A stretch of 64,000 bases of DNA from Eutreptiella sp. 'Long Island Sound 2002' (taxonomy: Eukaryota; Euglenozoa; Euglenophyceae; Eutreptiales; Eutreptiaceae): contig OZ038384.1 in NCBI GenBank assembly GCA_964036045.1, positions 47,430,851-47,494,850 of the forward strand. The letters are read 5' to 3'. Of this stretch, positions 32,860-44,600 are shown one piece after another. A program made the translations under genes and the position numbers. Each line of letters begins with the position of its first letter. Within the stretch, counting starts at the first letter, position 1. The notes below the pieces were generated by a model. It was not told the DNA's origin. It did no database searches and worked only from the letters and a program-made list of their open reading frames with translations.

Positions 32860-33200
32860 GCCGAGCATCCCACGCCCCTTTGCACCTGCTCAACGCCGGT
32901 GCTCCCAAACCCTGCAGCCCTCTCGGCCTGACGGAGGTAATTCAGCAACCTCCTGTATTTCAGGTTGGGCTACAGGTTTAAAAAGAAGTTGCGCAATGCG
33001 GTCTCCCACAGAGTCCATATATTTCTCGGTACCGTTTTTCACCAAAAGAACACCAATGTTCCCTCGGAAATCAGAATCAATGACGCCAGCTGCGACGCCA
33101 ATACACTTATTCTTATCAAGGCCCGACCTGGGCCCGTCCAAATTGATCCCTCGCTTGGGCCATACGGGGGCATGGGCAAAGCAACCATCCCGCTTCGAGT
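32860..33200 (-). pseudogene. Element X: dUTPase-like domain
   Basis: On the - strand the motifs of trimeric dUTPases appear in order: GPRSGL (motif 2), GVIDSDFRGNIGVLL (motif 3, with the substrate-binding Asp), GDRIAQLLF (motif 4) and, after a one-base frameshift near 32,910, RAAGFGSTG (glycine-rich motif 5). Motif 1 is missing because unrelated LTR-like sequence begins near 33,200-33,250. The enzyme converts dUTP to dUMP and would limit uracil in element cDNA. Its position just before the integrase recalls nonprimate lentiviral pol order. A captured host gene is less likely, given the adjacent integrase in the same orientation. Confidence 0.75.
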
Positions 33201-33249
33201 ACGAACTCCCCAAGAGCCCTATGCGATTTGGTTCCCTCAGGTTCTCTGG

Positions 33250-33815
33250 CGTCCTGGAGCCACGGGGTCGCCAGGTTCGCTCAGGACGCCAAAATTGGCA
33301 AAATCGGCCGTCTTGGGCAACCGAGCAGGGTAGCCAATCAGGGCAATCTCGTGGAGCCAAGTCTCAATACACGGGCCTTAAACCTCCCTTGGTTGCCGCG
33401 CATTTGGGTTTGGCCTGCTGTCACACTGGCTCGGTACTGTTTTCAAAGGCGAGGGTCAAGCGATGGGAGACAAAAAAACAAAACATGCAAAACTGTAAGA
33501 AATGGCTATCGCTGTATGTTCTATATTCCCAGTCGTGCCAGGGGAGCAAATACCAAGAGATAGGGTGATCAATCCTTGGTCATATGCTACAAGAATTCTG
33601 CTTCCATCCTGGCCACGTCCCTTGCCCCATGGAGGTATGGTGTTTGGAAGATAGCACAAAATGGCAAAAATAGCAAATTTTGGCTTTGCCGGCCCACACT
33701 CATGAGACAATATCTCGATGACCATGTCGAGCAATATGCCAAGCAAAGATACTATAGACACATGGGACTTACGTCCCAGCATATGCCCCTTACCAACCTA
33801 AGAGGTTGCCTCTAG
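33250..33815 (-). repeat. Third LTR-like sequence, left part (interrupted by element 2)
   Basis: The start is approximate. The text style (AAAATTGGCAAAATCGG, AAATGGCAAAAATAGCAAA) matches the LTRs of elements 1 and 2, and it continues at 47,040 after the element 2 insertion. It could be the 5' LTR of element X or a solo LTR inserted in the dUTPase region. Confidence 0.4.
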
Positions 33816-36181
33816 TTAAGAAGGTCCCTACCAGGACCGGCCCCCGCTGTGCCCCTTCCGCCTGTTACCCCTGCTGATTTACTCCGGATCAACGATTGCA
33901 TTTCTCAAAATCCTCAAAGTCCAAGGTCCAAAATCCAAAAAAATAGAAACTAAAATCCTCCTTCAACCCTGAATAGCAACTAGATCCCACAAATACAGCA
34001 ATAGCCCAACTCACAATCCAAATCAGGCTGCGGACTTTCGTTCAGCACACCGGTCGTCTCACCGTGGCGGGCATGTACAAGAATTGCACCAAGGAAGAAA
34101 GCCCTGAAATTGGCATATGAACACAAATAAAGCAAAGTTGGGGAAAGAGGTAAACATACACATTCACAGCCATAAACCCCTCATTCCCTGGACTCAAGAC
34201 CTTCTCTTGACTCACCAACATATTGCCCTGATCCAGGTCAAATGAGATGGCTGAATGCCATGTGTCACAAGTTACTACATAAACCCGAAAAATGTGTTCA
34301 CTCCCAAGCCTCTACATCCTAGCCCAAACGGGGAGGAGGCGTGTGATGGCCTAGAGTGGCACTCAGGTCCATGCCCTACCCTGACATAACCTTGGTTGGA
34401 CTTGGAGTCCAATGGGCTTGGAGATATGCCCCATGAGTTTGAACTCATAACATGCCAAAAAACAGCCAATTCACAGCATATTGGCCATATATCAAATATA
34501 TGCTCAAAATTGAAGTTACCACTTATCCGAAGGCTCAAAGCATGCATGGAATCGAAGTCTAGTATTTATGGAGGATGAAGACCAAAGGCCAATGCCCATG
34601 TACATCCCCACTTCACCCTCGAAACCCCTTCGGATATGGGCGCCACGCACTGCCCAAGTCAGCCCATGATCTTGAGACCAATTCTTGTGATCCTTCGTGC
34701 GCCAAGCCAAATGGAGTACACGATCCGGCATATGGTGGTGTGCAATTCCAAAGCATATGCCAACATATGAACAACATATGATGGTTCGACTCTCCATAGG
34801 CTTCTTGCTGTTTGCCGACCAGGTAAGTACACGAAACGCAAAAATGAGCAAAAATTGAGGTCAAAAACATGAAAATATGTCCAAATACAAAGTTGTCATG
34901 ATAGTATATCTCTATGCTCACCCATGATATCCGCTAATGGTTCAATACACAAATGATTGGAACGATTTGCAAACAATTCCCCCACTTGGATCCCCAATCA
35001 GGCGCATGGAGATACCTTCGCCACCCATATCTACATGCCCCATGAAAATGGGAGTGCACTCATGGATCTCTTTGCCAAACATACCATGAGCAATACATAC
35101 GCCGTAGACTTGGTCTAGCGCTTTGAATTCCACAATTGAGACATGGGCAAAACCCTTGTCACGTATGGCTCCCCATCTCTTCGGCCACACGAAGATATAT
35201 GACATGGGCGTGAGCATATCAAGACATATACCATGCATATACAACATACCCTCAAAATGTGGCTCCCACCATGATATGCCATGTCCCTCCATGGACATAA
35301 CTTCACATTAAAAATACGTAGGAACCCAAGGAAAATATCTATGCAGCCCCAACACTCATGCAGTACACTCGAAGATCGCAATAAAATATTCAGTTGCACG
35401 GTCCAAGAGTTATATATCACTTTATACCCTCTTCACCATTATCCCATGCTCTACCTGGCATGTGTACACACCAAAGGCGTTTGATGCTCCCCAAATTAAC
35501 TTGAGACCAATGCGCTTGCAACGCAACCTACCTTTTTCTCTTTCCTCACACTCGCGCGTAGATATGGCCCTTCAAAGTGGTCCCACGATTCAATTTTGTT
35601 TCCCTTATATCTCCAAGTCAAATGGGTGGCAAGTATAAGGGAAACCTGATTCGGGCATAGGGAAAAGAGTATGACCACTCGAAGAAGACAAAATCAAGTG
35701 CGGCGATGTCGAAGTCGAAAATCCGATTTCGACAACGCGAAAAATTCAGATTAAAATTTCGAGTGCTTATTTAGAAAATTGCGGAAGCAACGAACCCTTT
35801 GCTGATGAAATCTGACCCTTCAACGGAGTATCCGCCAAAACATCTGGAAATAACAGTTAACCAATCGGTTAACGCAAAATCGCGAGCCAACTGACGGTCG
35901 CCGATACATTGACCATCAGAACGAAAGGCTAAAAATTACGGAAACATCATGATAATAAAACCCTGTTGATCCCTGATATTCTGATATATAAATCTCAGCC
36001 GGCGGCACCCCGGTACTGAATATGGCCGCCCATAGCCGGAATGGCCAAACCTATCACACTATCACATCGGGTTAGATCAGGTGGATGGGAGAGTATGATA
36101 TCAGCCAATGGCGGCTTGCCGGCGCATAGATACACACCCCAAGTGACCCCAAGATGGCCACGGGGGTCCGAACCGGCTTCA
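33816..36181 (-). repeat. Element 2 LTR (3' LTR on - strand)
   Basis: 2,366 bp, from TTAAGAAGGTCCC to AACCGGCTTCA on the + strand, and colinear with 44,671-47,039. Unrelated in most of its sequence to the element 1 LTR, but similar in style and in ending with CTTCA. Confidence 0.92.
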
Positions 36182-36192
36182 CCCCCCTTCTC
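36182..36192 (-). promoter_or_regulatory. Element 2 polypurine tract
   Basis: On the - strand GAGAAGGGGGG lies directly before the 3' LTR start TGAAGCCGG, parallel to the tract of element 1. Confidence 0.75.
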
Positions 36193-36573
36193 AGAGCGTT
36201 GTTACCGCTCGGAAGACATTGAAGAGAGGACGGGAGGACCCCAATGAGCTCCAAACCCCCCCCCATGTCCCAAGGACACATGGAGGCCCCAAACACATCG
36301 TAGGCGTCCCCCACGCCCCAAGGGAGGGGTGAGGACACTGATACCCAGCGCCCTACGCCATATCCGGTCTCCTCTTGATCTACAACATGGACCAAGGGGA
36401 TCAAAGATAGAAAAACGTCGTCGGTCGACCTAAATAAGTATACCACAATGAAATATATATGTGGAGATCGAGTGAAGGGGGTAGATGGCCAATCAAGGCC
36501 CAAAAATCCCCGGGTGAACGCCCTCACCCGTCTCCCCAAGCACAGAAACAAACAAAATGCCAAGGGGGATCCA
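36193..36573 (-). other. Element 2 3' untranslated region
   Basis: About 380 bp between the polypurine tract and the end of pol, with no recognised gene. It is much shorter than the equivalent 1.5 kb (DNA transposon excluded) in element 1. Confidence 0.6.
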
Positions 36574-38610
36574 TTACGGTGCTACTGCAGCTACCAAGTG
36601 GACCAACACGTCCTTGACATCCAAAGAAATGGTCTTCTTCTTCAGGTAGTTCATCCAGACCGTGGTATACCTCGGCACAAAACTGCTCGGAGGTTCCCAC
36701 GAATCTCTGGAGGCGGCGAATCCCTTCCATCGGACTTTATAAAGCCTTCCCCCAGGCGCCCCCGGGTCCGGCTTGTCCGCCAGGATCTTCTCCGCGGTGA
36801 AATCGTCGTCCTCACCCTCGTCGTCCGAGTCCACATCGCCGGCCGTGAACTCGAAGGTGACGGGACGTCCGCTGGGGTCTGGTGCTCGGGGACGAAGCTG
36901 GGTATGGTCGCGGTCCAGGATCTTGTTATCCCCCACACGAACTGCGTACACATCCTGCCCGACCTTCCGCACGATTACCCCCGGCACATACCAAGATGCC
37001 TGCCGATGCCTGGACAGGACATCCTTGTGGTGCCGCTCCACCCACACGGTGTCTTGGAGAGCATACTTCTGGACTTTTCCCTGCTTGAAGTACTTGGCCC
37101 TCTTGTCATGCTCGTCCTGTAGTGCCTTGCACACCTTGGCCGCCATGTCGTCCGCCTCAGCCATCATAGCACTCGCATCCCGGGCCACTTTGCCATGGTT
37201 CAACCACGGGAGAGTGCGTGACACTCGATCCCGTAGGAACAGGATGCGATGGGGCGACAGTCCAGTGGGTCCCGGAAGGTCGTGATACACCTGGAGCACT
37301 CTCCACAGCGAGTTATACCAGTTCCGGCCCGGTTCGTCAATGTGCAGCTGGCGGAACCTTTCGAACATCTGCCGCCCGGCCACCTCAGCACGGCCATTCG
37401 ACCGGCTGTGATACGCCACGGTCTTGGCGTGCCGGATCCCCATGTGCGTGCACATCGTCTTGAACCAATTCCCCACGAATTGACTGCCCCGATCGCTGCA
37501 GATGACAGCTGGAACATCAAAAATCGTCAGCCAATGCCTGATCATGGCATTAGCGACGGTCTTGGCCTGCAGCCCCACTCCATGCTTGTCCTTCTTGTCC
37601 TTCTTCTTGGACTTCTTGCTAGGGACCGCCACGATATACCCACTGTGCCTATCCACCGCCAGGATGACACAGTCGTAGGTCTCTCCTTCCACGGTGACCT
37701 CAGGCATCGCGAATACATCCATGGCCACGGACCGCATAGGGGCCTCCGGTATAGCCGTATACACCGGGTTGCCCGCTGTGGAGTGGTTGGGGCTCTTCGT
37801 GGCCCGACACGCGGCACAGTCGCTGCAGTACCTATCCAGGATGGCGTAGTACCCCGGAGGGAACTTGAAACGCCACTCCATGTCCTGCTGCATCTTGTCT
37901 CGGCCAGGGTGCATGACCTGAACGTTGTGCCAGTGGTCAATGAGCTCCTCCACTCGGTTCTCGGGCACCAGCAGCTTGTCCTTGAGGAACAACTTGTCGC
38001 CATCCTCGGTCAAGCTCTCGGGCCATTCGTCGTCCGACGGGGCGCTCACGGCATTCCAGTACTTGCTCCAGTGCTCGGATGCCGCATAGTCATCCGACCA
38101 GTCCTCTGTGAGCACCGACCTGACTAGCTCTACAGGGGCCACCATCCATTGCTCGAGAGCTTCCTCTCGAATAGCTTGGACGCGGGCACCCCGGAACTTG
38201 GCCAGGTCCGTACGGTTTGCCATCACCACAAAGCACTTGACCCCCCCTTGCTCCATGACCTTCTCCATCTCGATGATGCGCTTGGCCTCCTCGGTCTCCT
38301 CGGCGTCCCCATGGCTGGATATGTCCATCCATTCCTTTCCCGCGGGGTAGGCCCAGCGACTGAGGCAATCTGCCACAGTGTTGTCCTTCCCCGGGACATA
38401 CACGACGCTGAGGTCGAACTTGGCGAACGTCTCGTGCCATCGGGCCCTCCTAGCCGCTGGTCCTGAGGGGGTGTCGACATGCTCCCTGTGCCAGCTCTGT
38501 AGGGACTGGTGGTCCGTGCAAAACACCACCGGCTGCAGTCCGATGTGGCCAGACCACTTCCTGAGCGCACATACAATGGCGTATGTCTCCTTCTCCCTCG
38601 CGGTCCATGT
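36574..38610 (-). pseudogene. Element 2 RNase H end, integrase and chromodomain
   Basis: The frame continues pol after the TGA at 38,611-38,613. It holds the RNase H end (FCTDHQSLQSW ... YVPGKDNTVADCLSRW) and a complete HHCC finger (HWHNVQVMHPGRDKM, CSDCAACRATK, about 37,945-37,797). The core has Asp in MDVFAMP (about 37,720), Asp in CSDRGSQF (about 37,490) and Glu in SNGRAEVAG (about 37,385). The GPY/F-like part is YALQDTVWVERHHK. The chromodomain spans about 36,803-36,670 (FTAEKILADKP ... YKVRWKGFAASRDSWEPPSS), followed by a short hydrophobic tail. All catalytic residues are present. A Lys-rich insert (SKKSKKKDKKDKHG) lies between the first and second Asp and is absent from element 1. Confidence 0.88.
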
Positions 38611-39561
38611 TCAGCGTTGGCCCTCGGCCAGGATCCTGCTCCAAAACGCCACGGGAACATGAGTCCCGTCGTCCACGACTTGCTCGAGGACTGCCCCCAC
38701 GGCATAGTCCGAGGCGTCTGTCCGTAGCACGAATCCCTCGTCTGGGTCCACCAGGAACAGCCCCAACTGCCCCAGGAGTCGCTCCTTCAGGCAGTTGAAC
38801 GCATCTTCAGCCTCAGGGGTCCAGGCAAGCTTCTTCTTGCTCCCCTTCCGGCCATCGAACTTCCCCACCTGCAGCATCCTGTGCAGCGGCCCCGACAGTT
38901 CTGCATACATCCGGACATAGCCCGAATAGTAGTTGCAGAACCCCATGAGGGATCGGAGCTCGCTGATGGTCTGGGGTTTCTCCCAGTGGTGCAGGGACGC
39001 CAGCTTCCCAGGCATGGGACGGCGTTGCCCGTGACCAACCACGTGACCCGCGAACTCCACTTCCTTCACGAAGAGTGAGGCTTTGGTGGGCTTGCACACC
39101 ATGTTGTGCTTGTCCAACTCGCTGAGCACTCGGCGCAGATCCTTCTCATGCGCGTCGATGAGCTCGTCCTCAGTCATGTTTTCCGTGCCGGACCCGATGA
39201 TGATGTCATCCACGAAGGGATCGGCACAGTCCCGGACAGGACCGAGTAGGTCCTCCATCATGCGCTGGAAAGCGGCGTTACCATTCTTGGCACCCATAGG
39301 CACCACTTTCCACTGCATGGGCCCCAGCGGAGTCGACATCGCTGTGCAGGGCCTGGAGTCCGGGTGTAGCGGCATCTGGTGATAGCCGTGTTTCAGGTCT
39401 AACACCGTGAAAATCCGCTTTTTCTGGTGCCTTTGGAGGATGGAGTCGATCAGGGAAAGCGAGTACGAGTCGTGCTCGGTCTGCTCGTTCAACCCTCTGT
39501 AATCAACCACCAACCTCCACTCGCCCTTCTTCTTCTTGGGCAGGATGAAGGCTGGGCTGGC
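38611..39561 (-). pseudogene. Element 2 reverse transcriptase and start of RNase H
   Basis: In the same frame as the flanking pol parts. It has GEWRLVVDYRGLNEQ, FTVLDLKHGYHQM (catalytic Asp), GAKNGNAAFQRMM, FVDD (about 39,210) and RNase H VLRTDASDYAVGAVL (about 38,700). It is bounded by a TGA at 39,562-39,564, where element 1 has Trp in EWASP, and a TGA at 38,611-38,613, where element 1 has Arg in GQRRTW. Both fit single transitions. The second is at a former CpG if the ancestral codon was CGA. Confidence 0.85.
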
Positions 39562-41640
39562 TCACTCACTGTCGGAGGGTTCGATCCATCCCCGCTCAAT
39601 GAACCCGGCCAACAGCTTCTTCATGGCCTCGGCCCGATCGCCCTGAAGTTGGTACTCCCGATGACGATAGATCTTCGGGTTCGGCTTCAGCTTGATCTTC
39701 GCTGTACCAAACCTCCCACGATCTGGAGGGTTCTTGTTGGCGACGCCACTGAATAGCCGCGGATAGGCCTTGATCAGCCTCTCCTTCAGCTCGGCGACCT
39801 TCGGGTTCTCCTGGGCCTCTTCAGCCGCTTGCTTCGGTATAGATACAACTGACCGCACTGCGGTATAGGCCTCTTCTGGGTCCGATTCCGACTTCTCCTC
39901 GTCCGATATGCCGTCTTCATCGTCGTGGGGAGCTCTTTCCACCGATAATCTTCGGAAATTTGCGGCCTCGGGCTGGTGACTGTCGCTATCGGCACCCATT
40001 CTTGGGAAATCCCATGTTGGTGGGTCCGACCCAACCGGACCATTGTATTGGTCCGCGATGTGATCCATGACCCTAGCCACGAACTCGTCCTTCTCGTACT
40101 TGCCGGTGACCAACATCTTGTCATCCCACCAGTGCGGAAATGTGACCATGGCCCGCCTCTTCTTGGCTGCCACACGGTCGTGCATCCCCATCCGCATGTA
40201 GTTGACGACGTCGTCGATCTCGGCGTGGGACAGGACGTCAATGCCATCAATAGGCTGATCCGTCCCCTCCTTGGGCTCGAACATGACCTTCATGGGCACC
40301 GCCTCCACCCTACGGATGAATGCTTCATCACCCGTGGGCTGGGTTTGCGCCCCATCCACCAGTAAAGCCTTGGTACCCCACGCTTGACCCGGGGAGGGCA
40401 TTGATACACCCTTGGCGTCGATGAACAACTCCTCCTCTGGCCTGAATGACATTTCGTTCAGGGTGATTGAGTCCAGCGTCGACTTGAGACCCCCCAGCGG
40501 ACATGGGGTGGATCCTATGCCGGTTATGACCAGGATCCCCTTCGCCCTATCCGCGACGATCTTCTCGACCGTACGTCTGGTATTGTCCAGGGAGCCATGC
40601 CAATACATGGGTCCCCACTCCTTCAAACCCCAATGCCTGTGCCAGGCTGAGTCTCCTCGATGCCAATGCCTCCTACACTTCCGCAGAAGTGGGGCATCCC
40701 GGGAAGCAAAGACGTCCGTCTCGGGCGCTTCGGCTCCCAGCGTCTGGTTCATCCTGTCGTACACCTGCGGCGCCATTCCGTACTCCGTGAGCTGACCTCC
40801 GCGGTCTCCTCTGGACTTGGCACCCACAGCTTGCACCGCTTGGACGATTCGATCCTCTTCCTCAGCATTCCATTGGGATGATCCGCATGCATAGTCCGTG
40901 GACAGCCATGTTAGGCATTCATCATCCTCCCGGACCAGCGTTGCACGATGGGGAAGGGCTCCAATGGCATTTGCCACCATGAAGTCATACCCCATGATCA
41001 TATCCCAATCGGTAATGTCGGCCACATAGAAGTTCCCGGATAGAGTGCTTCTCTTCGCCTGATCAGGGCGGTTCAAGCGCTCATGCTCCCAGAATTCCAT
41101 ACTGATGGTGGCCTCATGGGTGCCGCCACCCATGATCTCTCCGTTAGCGACCTTCAGGCGGACCGGTCTCCGGCTGGGCTGCAGGAGTTCCTCCTTGAAC
41201 AACCCTCTCCGGACCAGGCTCACCTGGGCACCCGTATCCACTAACACATCCACCACCTTCTCCTCTCGTCCGCACCGTACTCGCACTTTCAAGTGCAACT
41301 GCCGCTCGTCGCCATGAGGTGTATGGACGACTCTCACGGCATGCAACTCTAGCACGTCCGGGTGCATCAGGACTTCGAGCGTATGGTCACGGATGGTGTA
41401 GATATTGGGTTGGTCCTGCCCGTCCACGGGGCTCTCCGTGGTCGCTCCTTCCTTCTTGCCATGTCCCGTACCCACATGTACGTCCCTTGGCAGGGCGCTC
41501 CAGGGGTTGGGAGTGGCGAAACTCAGTGGTTTTGGCTCTTCCGGAGCCTTTTTCGGCACCCGATGTGCCTTCGCTTTCTCTGGGATTCCACTGATTTTCG
41601 GAGGAGAGACCTCCGAGGTCCCACTCCCGTGGGGGCTCCT
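39562..41640 (-). pseudogene. Element 2 protease, accessory domain and N-terminal RT region
   Basis: Follows the gag UAG in frame. There is no ATG in the first 27 codons, so translation probably depends on readthrough. The protease shows VLVDTGAQVSLV with its catalytic Asp (about 41,220-41,255) and LKVANGEIMGGGT. The accessory domain (about 40,725-40,510) reads TDVFASRDAPLLRKC, W..GDSAWHRHWG, then ADRAKGILVI. It is followed by an acidic linker and the RT entry (FGTAKIKLKPNPKIYRHREY, FIERGWIEPSDSE). It ends at the TGA in RT. Confidence 0.85.
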
Positions 41641-41643
41641 CTA
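41641..41643 (-). promoter_or_regulatory. In-frame UAG between gag and pol (candidate readthrough stop), element 2
   Basis: The gag frame ends CAA-GTC-TAG, and the same frame stays open for over 2 kb downstream. The next codons AGG-AGC-CCC match element 1 (CGG-AGC-CCC) although the flanking protein sequence differs. This points to selection on the nucleotide context. Confidence 0.65.
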
Positions 41644-44600
41644 GACTTGGCTTCCCGCAGCCACTCCCCGCTGCGATCCGCAAGGACTTTGTCGGCCACG
41701 TTGCTGGGCTTTGAGTTCCTCCAACGTCCTCAACATGTCCTCAGCAACCTCCTCGATCGACCTCACTCGTCGGTCTTGGCCAGGTCCACCACCATATCCT
41801 CTTCCTCCGCCTTTTCCTTGGCCTTTGCCTTGGCCTTTTCCCCCGTCTCCTCCTTTCGCCTTCCAATCGGAAATCCGCTGCTCCTTGGGCTTCTTCTCGG
41901 GGTGGGCGGCGAAGTAGGCCTTCCTGCCCGCCTCATACACCTTGCACTGACGGTGGTCGTGTGCATGGTTGTTTCCCTTGCCATAACAGACCCAACACCC
42001 GTCGTGCTGAGACCTGTACTCCCGGAACGAGAGCGGTGGGTTCCCGATCCTCCTTGGCGCTCTGCTCTTATTGGGTCCCACCTGGCTGCATCTGGACCGA
42101 TCCTGCCCATGATTCCTCACGTTGTGCGCCACAAACGCGAAGAAATGGGCCTCCTCGTGATCCTCCCGGGACCCGGTCCAGTGGTCTTGGCCACCCCCAC
42201 TTCCATCCTCCGCGGAGTTGGCCGTGTCCTCCTGGATCTCCCGATGATGGCGGTCTTCTCGGTGGCCTCGTTGTCCATGACCATGCCGATCCTGCACGTG
42301 GGCCTCGTTCTTCGCATTGAGCTTCAACTCCACCGTGATGTACTTCACGATCTCGTCCAGGCTCATGCGGGCGAAGATGACTTGCATCCTCAGCGGCTCC
42401 CCGCGCCTCCACTCCACGTTGTTGAGGCGCAGCAACCTTTGCCCCATGGAGTCCCCAAATACCTCCACGTACACGGCGTTCTTCAGTCCCAACATCCGGT
42501 TGGGTTCGCCCAGGTTCCTCCTGAAGAACTCCACGATACCCGCATGGGTATCCTCTGCCGCCATGATCCTCACCGCCACCCGCTTCTTGGCGCGCTTCTT
42601 CTCCTCGTCCTCCACTCGCCTCTTCCAGTTGCCGGGGAGGACGTCCTTCAGCAAGTGGCGGATCTCACTGGCCTCGTTCCAGTCTTCCACCAGCTTGAGG
42701 CATCTGCGGTACTTCCGCAGATACCGGTTCCACTCCCGGACCCGCAACTCACCGCGGTCCAGCGGCAGTGGAATGGACCACAGGTCCTCCAGCTTCTGAT
42801 TCGGAGCGTCCACCCGCTCCTCATCCTCCAACCACTGGAGGCAGGTCTGCTCCGTACGGATCAGTCCTTCCCGGATCTGATCCCGCAGCTCCTCCTTCGG
42901 GTCCTGCGCCAGCCTGTGTGGGAATGTCCGACATACCCACTTGTCCCGCGGCGCTCCCCGCATCTCGCTGACGACCTCCTCGGCGAAGTCCTCCCAGTCC
43001 AGGATGAAGTCATCCAGGTTGGACGGGTTCCCGTCGTAATAGGGGATTTTGATTCCCCTGAGGTCGTCAATCTTGATGGCGTCTCCGACGTCTCCAGCCA
43101 CCACTCCACCGAGACGGATACCACCTGTGGCCGGGGGGTGTGAGTACACTCCCCGTACATCCCTCTCCTCCATGGAGTGCGGTCCAGTTGGGCCTGAACC
43201 CATGGGGTTTGGAATGCGGGAAGAACTTGCTCCATCGGCCGTCCATATCCCCGTACTGGGGTCCTTCGCCCACAGGTTTCCGCTTGGATGGCCTTGACCA
43301 TGTCCGTCGGCGCTTCCCATGGTTCGCCCCTGCATGGTCTTGTTCTGGATCTCGATCTTCTCTTCCGCATAGACTACCATATTCGTCGTGATCGGTACAT
43401 CCTGGGCGGCATGGGACATCTGTACCGTCAGGCTCCTCGGGTCCGTGGTTACGTGCCCTTTCCGCATGGACCCAGCCGGTGCCGTGTGTTCCCCGAGCAT
43501 TGTGGATTCGCTGAACATGGGAACAAACGGCAGCGCACCCGGGTCAACACGCGGAGGCGCGTATGGTGCCTCTGCAGGGCCGCCCATGGGTTTCTCCATG
43601 GCGCTCCTGAGGGTCTTAACCCGCTCCACCAGCTCTACCGCGGCCGGCTTTACCGGGAGCTCCGGACCCGAGGCGAGGGGCTGTAGCTCCTCTAGCCTTT
43701 CCAGGCGTCCCGACATGTCCTCCACCAGGTGGAGGAGGCTGTCCACCACTCGCTGCTGCTTCTCCAGGGCCAGCTCCAGATTCTCCCGGTACCGGTCCCG
43801 TTCCGCTCGCAGCTCCTCCATATCTTCCTCCGCGGCCGACTGGTCATCCAGGATCCCCACTACGTCCTCCTCTAGACCGTCCTTGGCGTTGTCCAGGCGG
43901 TCAAGGCGATGCACGATGGCGTCCATCCCCATCTTTGGGTACTTGCCCATGAGGAAGGACACGCGCTCAGAGTGGCACGCAGCGTGCTTTCCGCCGGATT
44001 CAGCACATCCCGCGGTTCCCGGCACCTCGGACTCATCAGCCATGGGCGTATCGCCTATGGCGTCCGTCTCTGGTCCCGTGTGCCGGGGCACAGGTGCCGT
44101 CCGGGCCCTGGCTGGCCTCTCCAAGCCCTCGGCGTCATGCTGCAGGGCGCGCTCGGGGGCTCTATGCGCCCTGGCGATCGGCGCGGGCGTCTCCGACTCC
44201 GAAGGTGGCTCGTAGGCTGTCCGATAGCCCTCAGAGTGCCCCTCGGATTCCCTCAGCCTGACCGGGCTGGGGTCCGTGTCCATAGCCCCGGCGTCCCTTG
44301 CCGCGGACTTGGGTGACCCGCGCTTCCGGTAGCGCCGGGCCCGTCCTCTACTGCTGCCTGAATGGCAAGCCTCATCAGAATCCTCCGCGGCGGAGCGGAG
44401 GTTGCATGCCTTTCGGCAGCGACGCTCACACATGGAGACCAGGTCCTCCATGTCCCGTCCTCCTCTTCCCGAATGTTGTACTTCTCTTCGGGCTTCAACT
44501 TCCGGAGTTCGCCATGCTCTTGAACGTCTCGGTTCGTCTATGGCTCCAATCTCCGGCGTGGTCTCCACCGAGTCCACAATACGCACCCGGAGCGTACTTG

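Noticed and set aside
32860-33200. Host dUTPase gene or endogenous lentivirus
   Set aside because: The domain lies on the same strand just before a Ty3-type integrase. There is no lentiviral gag, env or LTR nearby, so a retrotransposon-encoded domain is the simpler reading.
37249-38127. 292-codon + strand ORF
   Set aside because: Antisense of the element 2 integrase frame, with no recognised domain.
41362-43143. 593-codon + strand ORF opposite element 2 gag
   Set aside because: It is antisense to a recognisable Gag with capsid and zinc-knuckle motifs and has no domain of its own. The openness reflects high GC and the codon use of gag.
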